Source of the DNA: Folioceros fuciformis
Taxonomy: Eukaryota; Anthocerotophyta; Anthocerotopsida; Anthocerotales
NCBI GenBank assembly: GCA_049999805.1
Contig: JBNGIO010006379.1
Coordinates: 330,718 to 384,314, forward strand
Direction: 5' to 3'
Length of the DNA: 53,597 bases
The notes below the pieces were generated by a model, which ran no database searches, had not been told where the DNA came from, and saw only the letters and a program-made list of their open reading frames with translations. The position numbers and the translations under genes are program-made. Of the stretch, positions 32,278 through 45,212 are shown one piece after another (the stretch's first letter is position 1; the number at the start of each line of letters is the position of its first letter).

Positions 32278-32385
32278 GCTATTGAATTTGTTATTACTTG
32301 TATTTAGGGTTGAATATGCTATATATACTGTTAAATATACTACTACTTGTACTTAGGGTTGAATGTACTTCTTGCACTAAGGGTA
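32255..32385. repeat. Short tandem repeats of cttagggttgaat
   Basis: At least three more degenerate copies of tactt(g)-acttagggttgaatatgcta follow the second long direct repeat. The tagggtt core resembles the plant telomere unit by chance, but the period is about 50 bp. Confidence 0.7.
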
Positions 32386-32963
32386 TTCTTTCCTTCCACA
32401 TGGGTAACTATATATCATTCCCTTTTGTTGTAAAAAACCAGCATATTCTTTGTGGTACTTTTCACAATCCAAAGGTCACCCTAATCTCCTCAATCTCCAT
32501 GCTTGTTTCTAGAATAGATATTTTGAATACAAAATATATATTATATTCTAACAAATGCGATGCTATGGACCGGGCTACTACATGGTCAGCTAGGGACACG
32601 CAGAGGCAGTTCACCAACGGTAGCCCCAGTCCCATGGTAATGGTGAACCGCTCACAAGACTTCACCGTGTTACGCTCCGCTACTTTTCATCACAAGTCTG
32701 TACAATCTGCTGTAAGATTGTTAAAAACATGCCTCAACTGGCCATGGCCATGGCTCTGCCCCGCCCGTCACTTTTCTCTCGGAACCTTGTTTCGTCTGTA
32801 ACATCTTAACAAAACAGGATGGAACGGCTGTTTCACGGCGAGAACTACGATTCATGTTGTCCGGTTGACGCAAGGCAGACTAGTCTATTCGAGTCAAATG
32901 TGCAGCTCTAAGCCTGTAAGGATCTAGAACCTTTCGCATCGCTGGATGCAACACTGCAGCTCG

Positions 32964-35445
32964 CTAGTCAACTACAGAAAGCCTCGCAAGGACGAAAGAG
33001 AGAAGCTGCACCCCTTTACCGATGTCCTCTTTGGAAGCGTACTCATCTGGTCTGTGACTGTAACCTGCATTGGCAGAAGGCAAGAACCTGGTCAACGTGA
33101 CTCAAACATGTTGAAGGAGCGGGGGAACAACTCATTTGCCAACCAACCTTTGTGACACGGAATGAAGATCATGCCCGTTGGTGCTATCCTGCAGGTGCAT
33201 CGACAAGAAGTCAATTTGAGGATTGTGCTGCCAGGCAGCTAAACAGCATGGAACAGTTCCAATCAGCTGCGTTAAAAAGCTACAAGCTAAAACCTGGCCA
33301 TAAAAAGAGAGTCGTGATACGCTCTGCTAATCATCATCTTGTGCGTTAGATTAAGTTGGTCCACTCCCATGAGCGCTGCTTGGATTACTTTGTCGGAACT
33401 CACAGCCGGTGGATCCTGATTGACGATCTCAAGGTTTGAGAGCTCCACATGACGTTCAGATGCTATGTGCTGGGCTGATGACAGAATCTTTTCCACAACT
33501 TTATCTCGCCTCTCCAAGTCGATGTCCCGAACGTCTGCAAACCCACCTCACCTGCTGTCATTACCTAGGCATTTGACATGCTTCACAAGCAGTGGATGGA
33601 CAACATGCTCGAGGCCAACTGCTTTCTGACCTATCATCAGGTGGGCCTCCCTCGGAATGCTGTTCACTGCTCCTGGATGAATCTCCAACACCCCTGTCAC
33701 GCCACCAAGATATCGAGCAGTGTAAGGCTTCAGTCAAGCTCAGCCTTCCTGCACCACATGCTATCGAAAATGACCTGTGGTGCCGACAGTGTCGATGGAT
33801 CCCGAAGCCAAAACGTGTTTTTCCACTGCCAACATCAGCTCAGCAGCCGCTAGGCCCGCATCATTCCTGATCAAGGTAGTAATAAAGTGAACCTGATTCT
33901 GCAAGCGGCATACAACAGAGAAACGAAAGAAACTTGCCCTGCACAAACTTGCACCGCATATCTGACCTCAATGGCATCAGGACGGCCCCTGCATGGCCAC
34001 CTCCTCCTTTGAAGCTAACTTTCAGAGTTGCTGGGGCTGCGATCGCTTTTACTATCCCAATGGATCGGCCTGCCACCAATCACAGAAGAGATGATAATGT
34101 AGGAAACACCCACTTGACAAGTTACTACAACCGATCGTCAGTGCTAGTGGCGTTCGAATAAGTCTTTACAGGGGTGAAGGTGACCCTATAACTCTTGCCT
34201 TCCTGTTCCAGAATAGGTCCCTGCTCGATGTGAAGCTCCACAAAAGCCTGATAGTGATCAGTGGCAAGAGTGACACTCTCCAGATCTTCGTCCGTTCTCA
34301 AGTAGCCTGCGTGCCTTGCAGCATCGGCGAAAGAAATATTCTGTGCATCAACTGCCCCTTTGAGAATCTCTAGGATGCCTTCACTGCCTGCAAGTGCCCG
34401 ACTGCGGATTTTGACCCGAACGCAACACAAGTTTAAAGGCTGCTCCTTACACTGCAAAGGCTAGACGACATGTATGATTCTTCAGTACGTCGTACGGTAC
34501 CTTCCAATGCAGCCCAAGCCAAACCGTGTAGGCTCTTCAGAAGTAAACATGATCACCTCCACCGACCTTTTGGGCTGAAATCCCGCTCTGCAAGAGTCAC
34601 CACAAGAGGCCAGTTGACGTCCCTCAAGCGCAGCAAAAGCACAAAGCTCCAAACCAAGGCGCAAACCTTTTGAGCGTGCGAATTGCCTCAATACCTCCCA
34701 ACACACCAACAACGCCATCATACTTCCCCGCAAATGGAATCGCGTCCATATGTGAGCCAGTGGCCACTGCCTTCAAATTTGCCTCCGTTCCATGCCTACA
34801 ACAACGCTATCAAAAGCGAAAGGAGAGTCCATGCTTGAATTCTACTAACACAAACAACGAAGACAAGCCTACCAGCGCCCGAAAATGTTGCCAATTGCAT
34901 CCTCTCGCACAAAGAGTCCAACGGACAACATCAACTCCTTCACGTAGCTGAAAACAATCCCAGAAGCACAAATATTTGTAGTTGCTTTCTTCTAGCGATT
35001 TGCAGTTCCATCTGCTACAGCTGATTGGGAGCTTTAGCTACCTGCGGGCGGCCACATCCTGGTCTGTGTAGAGAACACGAGTTACAGAGGGGTGGGGCGA
35101 TTCGGAGAGCAAAGCCAGTTCGTGTATCTGCCAGCATGTGCAATTTGGAGCACCATGAGTTCCCGTCCTCTCCACAGTCTGGCACAAACTCAGGAATCGG
35201 AAGACGGAAAGTACTACCTGGCGCTCTAGCCGGTGGACATCCACATCAAAGGGAGCCCCCTTGGATGGGACATCCTCCGATCCACAGCGAGTGGAGAAAG
35301 CATCGGGGTAGGCCACTTCGGCAACCGAACTGATGAGTGGCTCGGCTGAGACCCACACCAGCAGAAGCAAGGACATCAACAGAGTGCACGCTATCCTCCA
35401 AACTTCGCCACGTTCGGCCCAGCCAGGACAAGCCGAACTGGCCAT
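32964..35445 (-). CDS. AAH: Allantoate amidohydrolase (allantoate deiminase), 12 exons
   Basis: An ER manganese enzyme of the M20/M28-like amidohydrolase family that converts allantoate to (S)-ureidoglycine, CO2 and ammonia in purine breakdown. The ATG at 35445 starts a leader with a strong hydrophobic core (IACTLLMSLLLLVWVSA). Later exons give SPHPSVTRVLYTDQDVAARR, YVKELMLSVGLFVREDAIGN, ATGSHMDAIPFAGKYDGVVG, FTSEEPTRFGLGCIG, AFVELHIEQGPILEQEG, GIVKAIAAPATLKVSF, GGGGHAGAVLMPLR, VLEIHPGAVNSIPREAH, IVNQDPPAVSSDKV, HKMMISRAYHDSLFMAR, TGMIFIPCHKGYSHRPDEY, and a stop at 32964-32966. The metal-binding His and Asp (TGSHMD, GKYDG), the Glu-Glu pair (SEEPTRF), His of ELHIEQG and His of AYHDS are all kept. 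Introns are GT-AG with agreeing phases. It is transcribed in the same direction as UGLYAH about 6 kb downstream. Confidence 0.95.
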
Positions 35446-36019
35446 TTCGAATGGAGCGATCGCAGCAAGCAGCACATGCGAAACAGGATGCAAACAAACG
35501 TAACAAGTGTACATGACCATAAATATGCCCGTCGGCGATAAAAAAGTACGGTCCAAAGCAAAGCACATTTTCAGAATCGAGACACTCCTCGCCGAGGTTT
35601 CCCGTAAACCAAAAATACGTAAGGCCGTTCCTCCTCTCACTGCTAAATTTCTCGAGAACTATGAAGACGCCACAGCACACACCATGTACTGCTGCCTACG
35701 TACTGGTCGACTCCTCGACCACTTCAACGCAGCACCTCATCGACGTGCTAAAGTGCGGTACCTCCAGTTCCGACCAGGAGGATGAATTTTGAAGAGGTCA
35801 CTGTCGGGATGATAGTCTACAGGTAGCAAAGCGAGGGGCACAGCCTGGATTAACCCCGCCAGGTAGACCTTGAAGCAGAGCGTAAACTTGCTTCCGAAGA
35901 CGCGCTGCCTTTCCCTCGCTTCTGCTCTTCGGTCTGCTCTGGTTTTGGCACACTCTGCATCCAAGTTCCAACGATTTGAGCACATCCACAAGACTCTGGC
36001 CTTACGACAAGGGCAAGCA

Positions 36020-39000
36020 TTACACGCAGTCACACGTGTGTAAACTTACCTGGACTGGAGACAGAGGCGGTTTCTTTGCCTGTTTCTTAGTCTGTGATTG
36101 TGAATCCCGATGCAACCGATGCTGGTGCTGCATATGCTCGAATTGCTTCAACCTCTGCACAAAGTTAATGCCACTCGATCCATTAACCAAATCCGCATTT
36201 TTGTCTCCGTCGTCACTGGGTTGTGAACCACTAGGGAATTGCGATAATATCTGAGCATAGGGTCCCCCAGAGGCAGTTCTCCTTATGGCATTCAGTCCAG
36301 AGTAATCAGAACTTGAGGTCGTTCCTGGAGCTTGAGTGAACGTATAAGGCGGAATCGTTTTCAACCTTGTCCGTAAGATCTTGAAAGCTGCACTTTGCTG
36401 TTTCCGTCAAAAAGACGCCGGCCAAGGGTTCCAATACCGTCAGTAATCAGCTCTCAACTTCAACATCAAATAACCCTAGCCTAGAGAAACAGACTTAGTT
36501 CCAAAACGAGAATCAACAAGTACCTGCGGTAGTAACATGAGAAGTCCATATAAAGTCTTCAGAAGCGCAGGATACCGTGCAGGCTCTAAGAGCTTCACCA
36601 CGAACACGTCCACAGCAGGTCCAACTACGATTATCAAGAGCTAGAACTCAAGGGAGTAAAAGCACAGACCTGGACACACTCACAACATACCTGCAGCCGC
36701 AGGTACGCAAAAATTGGGGTTTCCAGAAGCCGAATCAACTTATCAACTTGGACCAGCAAATTGACATTGATATCAGATTCACCCAAAGACTGGATAACCG
36801 ACGTGGCATGCTGATAAGCCTGCAAGAAACGAGCAAGTCAGATACAACTCCAAGCACACCCCTTCAAAATTTCAAGATCAGTGACATCGTAAGTACCTGG
36901 GCAAGCAAGCAGAGACTAACAGTAGCCATCGGAGAGTGGCACCAGGATGAATACAGCGCAACAAATAGATCCCTCCCATCTGAGTTTGTAAGAGACTGTT
37001 TCAACAACGAGCGCAGATCTGCCAGCTCAACGGCAGTGAGCAGGATCAAGTTCAATGCCTGCAAACAACCCAGAAAAGCACCGAGGGTCTGAGTTGAGAT
37101 CACCCAAACAAGGTCAATTATCATCACCAATCCAGAAACTAACAAAGTCCCGTCCACTCCCCACTTCTGACTGACACACTTTATGAACATCAGAGGGCCT
37201 ATTTTTAACACCAAATCTGTGGAATAACATGTCCAGTTAGCTGCCTGGCTCAAAGCTATCACCAGCGATGACATCACATTTTCCCAGATTTTTACAAGTC
37301 TGATGTTTCAGCACACCAATAACAACTCACAGCACAGACTGGTGTGTCACTCGGGCACTCCAAGCACATCTCCAATTCAAAATGAACGTCATAATCAGGC
37401 TCAGACTTGCTTTCTACATGAGCGTGTCCTGGTGCACTTAAGAGGTCGGAAAATTTTCAAGCAAACGCAACCGGCGAGGACAGATGATCACTCAAAGGCG
37501 AAAACTTCACCCTGTGATGAAATTAACAGCAGAAAGGCATAACTTTCGCACCTGAACCATCACAGATGCGAATTCCAGATCTGCTTCTCCTTCTAGAATG
37601 GTTGCAACCTCTCTGTACACTCTCTCTGCATCTAGAAGGACACAAAGTCGTCGGATGGCCAGAATCCCTCGTCTACACACACCATATGCGCGTCACACAA
37701 CTAGGCAACTTTAACCCACAGCAACGGCTTGTCACATGATCTTGTCTGACCAGTATATCTGGGAGGCACAGAAGCCTACTTTTCAAGCAAGGCTGGCTCA
37801 TTGTTGAACTTATGAAGCAAGAAGACCATCAGATGGCGGAAGTGTTGGGGGTCCTGCGCTATGCCGGCCTGTACCTCTAAAACTAGCAGAACAACCTGCA
37901 TTGCATAACCTCAAAGATTAGCAGATGGCAACAACACTCGGGAAAGATATTTGCAAGCACATGACAGTGGCCTTACTTCATCTGAGGTGTCTGACAGTGA
38001 CCGGAATAGTGCTGGAAATATATCGTCAAGAAAGGATAGAACCTAAATGTACAAGAGAAGCTCACAAACTTGAGCCAGCTGCATGGACAGAGGGAGAGAC
38101 AAACTTTGAGTCAATGTAAGAGGTATCACACCAGGCTTTCCCACCTCAGTCCTGTCTCTCTGTAGCAGGACATGAATCCATCGCAGTGCCTCAAGCCTTG
38201 TTGACTCCCATTCACTTCCAAGCTGACTGTAAACATTGAACGTGAATTTCCGAGGTGTCAATCAGACTCAAAACTTATCTTTACGTTCTGATAATATGCG
38301 ACAAGGAATCTGGACTGGGAACATGGGTACGACCCATGCACTAAACAGAAAAGAAAAACTGAAGGACTGGCCTTTCAAAACGAACCATGTTACCTCCTTG
38401 CAACAGTGAGCACGGCGGCCATGTCAAAGCCATCCCCTGGATTAGCATTAATTGCCCTAAGTGCATCGTTAGTTTCTTTTGCAACCTGCAATTCCCTGGG
38501 GCGTGTTGGTCAACATGACATGTACGGGCAATATGCATGAATCGACTTTAACCTATAAATGAATGATTCCCTGCTTTCCAATGATCTTGCTTGCCATCAT
38601 AGCTTACCGCTCGTATCTTCTCCTCCTTGTCTGAAATACAGGGTAGGATGGCTCCTAGGATATCTGAGTAGTATCGAACAAGCTGCTCACCTCCTAATTT
38701 TACAAATTCGTGCACCTGGATACAGAGAGTGTGAGCAACCTCCCAGATTTATTACAGTCTTATCTAGATTCAATTGTCCTCCAAAGTGATGGGAAAAGAA
38801 CAACGCAAAAAAAAAGGACCCCTAATGTCAATTTATTCATTAAAGACCTGATCGTTGCCCCTTCCACAAAGACTTACCCAGGTTATAGCAGTAAGCCTTG
38901 TGAACTCGTCTTGAGAGCTAGACCTTTGCACAAGGATCTCTGTCATGCGGCCATAGTCTACAGACTATGAGGGTGTAAGTATCATAAAGCAAATCTGAGC

Positions 39001-40982
39001 TGAAGCCGAACATGATATGAATAGGATAGGCATGTGCTACCGAGGCATTTCTTATTTCTTGCAGAAATTCTGAAAGCGCTGAATCTGCCTGCTGTCGAAT
39101 CTCATGGGCAGGATCACTGAGCATGTTGAAAAGTCCTACAGAATTGCAAGAAGTTTGTCACTAAATGGAACAGAAACCAACAGAAGCAATAAACAGCTGA
39201 AAAGAACCTTGGTTCCCACCGGGGATTCCTAAATCATTCGCAAATAAGGCAAACATTTTTGAATTTGAGAGTGAATACCATCAAGAAAGTCAGGAAGAAA
39301 CCCGAGCATGTCAATGTCCGGTACACTGTCCAGAACAGTGATCCATCCCACTAGAAATTGCCGCACATACGGGCTCAGAACATTCATGCGCTCCCTCAGT
39401 AGGGGGATGAAATGCTCAATACTGCAAACGGAGTTTCCAAAGCTTACACAAGAGGTTTACATGACAGACTTGTGACGTAAATTTCAGTGATGACTAAGTA
39501 TTAACGACCTGGCCCAGTTAGCAGTGGTGCAGTAAGGAACAAAACCCTGACATGCAGCTTAATGCACAACGGAATCCTGACCGCACTATCCAAAACCTTC
39601 ATTCCACATTTTTGACAAGCAATTAGACAGACCTGAACTGGTCACTCTCAGTGACAATGTCCTGTACATCCCCACAAGAGGAAAACGCTTCAGATCTACC
39701 ATCTGAAAGATACTATTCTTCTCATGGATCTCATTGCAGCAAAACTGCTTCAACAGTCAATAATTTGCTTACCTTTACTAGACGGTCCAACAAATGTGCC
39801 GCATTCTGCACACTTGGATCAGAATCTGCAAAGAGCCTTGACAGTGCATCAAAGATGTCGTTGAAAAATTCGATGATTTCTCCCCGCGTAACCTGAGGCA
39901 GCAGGCACGACGAGACATCAAACAATAGTTTGTGGCCAACGCATGGCAACAGGGAAGTTGAACCATAACCAGCATACCTTGGCTATGTTGTAAAGTGCCT
40001 CACAAGCATAATATCGCACACGACTATCTTGGTCTGTGAAAGCGTTTAGGACCAGAGGAACAATTTGCTGCAGACAGGAGGAAATGCATTACGACCCTGA
40101 AAATCGAAAACAAACTAAAAAAGTCACGTAGGGATTGTGAGCACGCCTACTTATCCCAGGTCTAGCGTACTTTAAAGAGATAGGGGTCCTCACCTTAAGG
40201 TGCTGTGAAGCTTCTGATGCCAGTCCAACAGTGGCCGCAGCTAGTCCAATGAGTCCACCCTGGGAACAGAGACTACACTGTTAAAGCACAATTGGAGAAG
40301 ACAGTAGCTCCAGCAGGAGAAGCTAAAACTAGTTTCGATCCCAACAAGAAATCAAGCATGAATTGCAATGCCATCCCTCGGAAGAACGGGGGAGCAGTAT
40401 ACTTTTCTGTGATTTGATTGCGACGAGTCCGTAAATTCCTTCTTCAGTATGCTAATAACACCACTAACTTTTTCATGATCTCCTACTGCGGTGAAGGCTT
40501 TCACGATTCCCTCAACCTGCACTCCGGGACGAAGGATCAGCATCAGCGAATACTGAAGTCCTCGCAATAGCACGTCGTGCAGAAAAACACAGCTAATAGA
40601 AAGAAATCAAGCCAGACCGAAAATGCCAAAAATTCCAAGGTCGGGATGACGTTGCTGTTGGCAAGCTCAGCCATAGCTCAAGTCCGGCAACTGAACGCAG
40701 CAACAACATGCAGTGGACGAGGACGCATGCCCCGGGCCACCTCGAGTGCTCGACGTGGGGAAGGCGAAAATTCAAAAGGCAAGCATATCATAGACGCCAC
40801 TCCGCGGCCACTCCAGTGATACGAAGGACAGAACAAGACCAGGGGGCGCCACACAATACAATTCCCGTACACCAAGGTCACCCAGCACGCACCTCGAGAG
40901 CTGCGTTCTTTCGTTTTTCATACAACTTGTCCGACAGATTGCGGAGGACTGAGGGAGGTAGGAGAGCTGCAGTCTCAGCCAT
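36020..40982 (-). CDS. VAC14: VAC14 scaffold of the FAB1/PIKfyve lipid kinase complex, many exons
   Basis: A HEAT-repeat protein on endosomal and vacuolar membranes that scaffolds the kinase making phosphatidylinositol 3,5-bisphosphate. The ATG at 40982 gives [20 protein letters not shown], the conserved VAC14 N terminus. Further exons supply [17 protein letters not shown] (about 40450), [20 protein letters not shown] and [11 protein letters not shown] (39773-39890), [18 protein letters not shown] (about 39280-39420), [20 protein letters not shown] (about 39050-39125), [20 protein letters not shown] (about 38890-38970), [16 protein letters not shown] and [12 protein letters not shown] (about 38600-38710), [20 protein letters not shown] (about 38150-38210), [20 protein letters not shown] (about 36910-36990) and [20 protein letters not shown] (about 36730-36825). 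The last recognisable block is [18 protein letters not shown]; the stop at 36020 assumes no further intron, and a donor at the gtaagt near 36048 leaves the extreme C terminus open. Confidence 0.93.
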
Positions 40983-42779
40983 CTCCCCGTCCACCTCCTC
41001 CCACCACAGTCCACAGAAGAGACCTATTTACACTGCCCGAGGATCACGCTCGCAGAAGCCCCACCTGTCCGCAGAGCTGGCGCTGAGTACAAGCCCAGCC
41101 AAGAAACCCATGACGTGCCCCCCTGATCTCAGACTCCCTCACCCACACTGAAAGCCACTACTACTCCAGAGCCAGCACCCGATCGCACTCCACATACTTC
41201 CTCCGCAGTCTGTACAATCATATCGCATGCAATTCAAAGCCTGCCAGGTGCTCAGTGCAGCGGGATCCGGCACCAAGGAGTGCTCGCGGTGACGGCCAGA
41301 TCTCCTTCCCACTCGCTACAACCACTCGTGCATCACATCACACCCCATCCAATCCCCAATCCCCACAAGCCAGCAAGGCTCTCCTTAGCTTCCCCGGTGC
41401 CTGCACGGCCCGCTGTGCATGTTCTGCTGTTCTGGCTGGAGTGAAGCAGCTACCTGTCCTGTTTCTTTGCGGGGATGTCACATACATACATACTGTACAT
41501 AATTTGTAAGCCTGCGACAGTGCGTGCGTGGGGCCTCCACTCAGCAGCACTGCTTCTTTCCTTACGGACGCCGTTCCACTTTCATACAACCAACCACCTC
41601 ACGTTTATCCAAATCCTTGCATACATGTCTTGATTCTTCCACTCCCAGTGTCCCCACGCCAGGTGTGGCTGCCTGCCTGGGTCCTGGGTTCGCATTCTGC
41701 TAAACTGGGTCCCAAATCACGGCCCGGGTTCGGACTCGCAGTCGCACTCCCGCACGGCACGAGGCTCGCACATACGTAAATGGACGCGCTCATTCTTTCC
41801 CCCCAACACTGACCGCCACGTAAGCAGTCACCGCAATGGTGATGACCGACGATAGCCGGTGGATTCGGTTGTAGCCCTCCCGCGGTCTCCATTTTCCCAT
41901 TCCCCCGGCCCTTCTAGGCTTTTGTCTTACATGTCTCTATTCCATCGTTCCCGCACCCGCACTCATAGTGTGAGGGACAAGTCGTAAGTGTCAACGCCCT
42001 CGCTTTCGCCCTCGCCTTCCCCAACTCATTTTAAAATTATTGTTTTTCTCTTCTTCTTTTTTCAGGTCTCTTTGAATCGTGGTTGCGTCCATAGGTACTC
42101 TGTTTCAGGACCATGCTATGCCACACTGAGCTAAGCAAAGCTAAGGTAAGGTAAGCAGGTTTTTAACCTAAAAAAAATGGAAGAGGGCAAGGTGTACTAC
42201 GAGGAGAGTTGCGAAGGAGGGAAAATAGACCCGTGAACGTGCGAGGGATTATGAATGAATAAATAATGATTTATTTTGAAAGCAGACCAATGAAAGGGCA
42301 ATGTGAATCGCATAGCGTCTGGATCTGGCTCGTATGTAGAGATGTGCCTGCCTCGCGTGCGCTGTAAGGCAAACAGTCCAGGTTTTCTTCCATTGCCAGG
42401 TGTGAAATTCAGGGAGAGTTCTGGTTATTATCCGTTGGATGGGGAGAATGGTGTAATGTACATGGTACTGCAGCTGGAAGGGTGTGCTTGGCTCTGCGGC
42501 AAGGTAAGCAGGTACACGACGCATCAGGCGAGAGCGAAACCTCCAGGCAGCTACGGACATGTTGTGTGAGGGCTGGGGCAGAATTGAATAGTGGTTCACC
42601 TGTCGCTGAAGAGCCGTGCTGTCCAAGGAGGACACGGATTGTACAATCTGGAGGACGCGGAATGCTAAGTAAGGGTAAAGTGTGGTGGGGTGTGGGCAGC
42701 TGTGAATTGGGGAGTAGCGCAACCTGTGGATCTGAGTGATACGGGGCTGGTGGTGGCATTCAGCTCCCCTGTGGAAGGC
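40983..42779. other. Divergent spacer between VAC14 and CHIP
   Basis: About 1.8 kb between two oppositely directed start codons. It must hold both promoters. I see no gene and no motif strong enough to annotate; open frames on both strands are short and unrecognised. Confidence 0.55.
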
Positions 42780-44526
42780 ATGTCAACAGGAGCTATCACA
42801 ACTTTCGAGCAAGCGGAGCGATGCAAGGAGCGGGGGAATGCTTGCTTCAAGAAGGAGAAATTCAGTGCTGCCATAGAGGCGTACACCGAGGTTGGGATGC
42901 TGTTCGTCATCTAGGTGCTTGTGTTGTACGGTGTAGTCCGTCTGTAATGTAGAGCTGGGCAGGTTAGGGATTGCGAACAGATTTCGGCTGGGTCCGTTCT
43001 CGGTCCAGCTCGGATGCTCCAAGCGCTTCGTGCTTTCGCTGGATGTGAGGATTTCTCAGTCAGGGGCAGTCGGATGGTTGTTTTCAGCTGATTTAGGGTT
43101 TCATGAGCTAACGCCCTTTCGGTCTGCGAAGCGGTCGGTTTGGCTTCGGCTGGTATTTAGTTGTGGATATTCTCTGTGCAGGCGATAACACTGTGCCCTG
43201 ATGTCCCCGTGTATTGGACCAATCGAGCTATATGTCACAGAAAGAAGAAGTAAGGAAATGTTTGGGTTGTTTGACTGTTTCTGACTATCTTTGGGTGGTA
43301 GATGACTGAGCATTTGTGTGACCAATTGCAGTGACTGGGAACGTGTGGCATCTGATTGTGGTCGAGCTTTGGAGCTTGACAAACATTCTGTGAAGGTACT
43401 TCTATGACGGAGGTTGGACCAGCTTCGACCTGGTGGTGTCATGCGTCATAACTCTGCGCTTCTTGCACTCTGCTTGATGGTTCTCCATATGTACGCCCCG
43501 TTTGCAGGCACACTACTATCTTGGTCTTGCTCTAGTGGAGTCCAAAGACTATGATGAAGCAGTCAAGCAATTCGAGAGGGTAGAGCCTATGTCCCTGTTG
43601 GTAGCGCACGTGCAAGCCCTCGTACTTCTTGCGTGCCATGAACGAAATTGTCTTGGTGTTGATATTGTTGACCAGGTATAGTTCATGGTGTTCAGGCATT
43701 AGAGCTTACGAAAGGTGGCAAACCTACGCAAATGGTTGAGTACATATGGGTCGATCTTGCTAATGCCAAATATCTAAGGTGGCGACAAGCAGCAAATGAA
43801 CGGGCAGAGAATCAAAGGGCCCTAAGGTATGTTGCATGTTTTCAACATGATACGTAAGAACCGGAGGTGCAATAGGGCAATGTCTTCTCCTGCACTTTTG
43901 TGCTTGTAGAGTACTTAGATTGCCTTAGGAATTTTGCAGAAAGTTGTGCGAGCTTCTCCTAAAGCGTGAAGTGGAGCGCACCAGTCAACACCATGCTTCA
44001 AGGGACAGTGAAGACTGTATGGACAGCAGTGGCACTGAAGTCAAAGAACGAACTGCCATGGGTCGGCTGGACGTCAACGAAGATGGTAAATCAATACGAG
44101 AGGAGCATGAAAGCTACCTTAAGACGCTTTATGATGTTTTTGAAAGAGCTGCGGCTTTAGATAATCCAGGAGAAGTTCCAGACTACCTTTGCTGCCAAAT
44201 TACCATGGAGCCCTTCCGGGACCCTGTGATCACTCCTAGTGGTGTAACTTACGAGCGGGCAACGTTGTTGGAGCATCTTACCAAGGTGGGTTTGTTATTC
44301 TTCTCGATAGTCTGTTTTGGCAAACCTAGTGCCGTCTCCCTCTTTTCTGTAGGGTTTCACTCTGTATTCCATCTCTAATATCTTTGGTCTGTTCCAATTG
44401 CAGATAGGCAAATTTGACCCGTTGACACGGAAAGGGTTGCATCCGGAGCAGATAGTTCCAAATCTGGCCATAAAAGAAGCTGTGCAGGCCTACCTCGATG
44501 AACATGGATGGGCATACAAGTCGTGA
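42780..44526 (+). CDS. CHIP: CHIP: TPR/U-box co-chaperone E3 ubiquitin ligase, 7 exons
   Basis: A cytosolic ubiquitin ligase that binds the C-terminal tails of Hsp70 and Hsp90 and ubiquitinates misfolded clients. Exon 1 (42780-42890) starts the TPR domain with AERCKERGNACFKKEKFSAA; later exons give PDVPVYWTNRAICHRKK, DWERVASDCGRALELDKHSV and AHYYLGLALVESKDYDEAVK, completing three TPRs. A helical linker (LANAKYLRWRQAANERAENQ) leads to a C-terminal U-box: YLCCQITMEPFRDPVITPSG, VTYERATLLEHL, FDPLTRKGL and LAIKEAVQAYLDEHGWAYKS. Length and domain order match plant CHIP. The carboxylate-clamp lysine/asparagine pattern (KERGN, NRA) is visible. All introns are GT-AG. Confidence 0.95.
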
Positions 44527-45212
44527 TGTTGGCTTGTTCGTCCCTTCCCCCTGTACATTACATGTCAAGAAAACGCCAAGGCTGGAGGCCCTTGGTAGGA
44601 TGGTGTCCCGTTACGGGTAGCTATTGATTGTGTGGGCTGTAAATTGGGCAGCTCTGATTTTTTGGGAAATTTCTATCCCGCCTCGGCGCATATGAGGGAT
44701 CAGGCTAGTGGCTAGTATGTGGTGCTGGCTAGACAGTAACACCGGGGCGCACGCCTACCAAGAAGCTCGAAAGCACACGTGATTTTTGCACTCGGTCTTG
44801 GATTCTGGCCTTCGAAGAAAGCCTCATTCACATTGACAAGATCCTCGAGGCCGTCTGTCGGTCCTGGTGCTAGGGCTAGAGAGGAGTCGGCGAGCTGGCA
44901 AGCTACCTTTGCCGACAACGGAACCAGTGTGAAGCCTGGAAAGGTCCTCCTTGACACGAATAACCGGTAGCTGGAACCAGTGTGAAAGCTTGGAAATGTC
45001 TTCCCGCCGACAAATTCACCAGACTGAGCTGTGAACAAATCGAATGAATGGTCGGAACCACACGGCCTCCGCCGCATGAGATATTCCAATGCAGATGCTG
45101 TATGCTCGGTGGCGACCATGGCCGTCAGAAGGATGCCTTGCCGGCTATAAATGACTTCCTAGAATTCCAGATCTGTGTTGTGGAACAGCAAAGAGTCCGA
45201 AGCTTTCAGACA
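44527..45212. other. Intergenic spacer with a short repeated segment
   Basis: Nearly 700 bp between CHIP and the RNase gene. ggaaccagtgtgaa occurs twice (44921-44934 and 44973-44986) and gcttgga/gcctgga contexts repeat beside it. No gene is visible. Confidence 0.6.

Larger units (their letters stand above)
29081..32963. other. Intergenic region of nearly 4 kb with simple repeats and dispersed repeats
   Basis: The left half (to about 31,150) is GC-rich and pyrimidine-biased. It includes a decamer-like run of gggcaatc/ggcaacaatc at 30706-30780 and repeated actgcat near 30160-30185. The right half (31,150-32,960) is strongly AT-rich with a tRNA-like SINE head and long direct repeats, annotated separately. 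I find no supportable protein gene. Confidence 0.6.

Noticed and set aside
32255-32385. Interstitial telomere repeat because of tagggtt motifs
   Set aside because: The motifs are about 50 bp apart within a longer unit, not a 7-bp tandem array.
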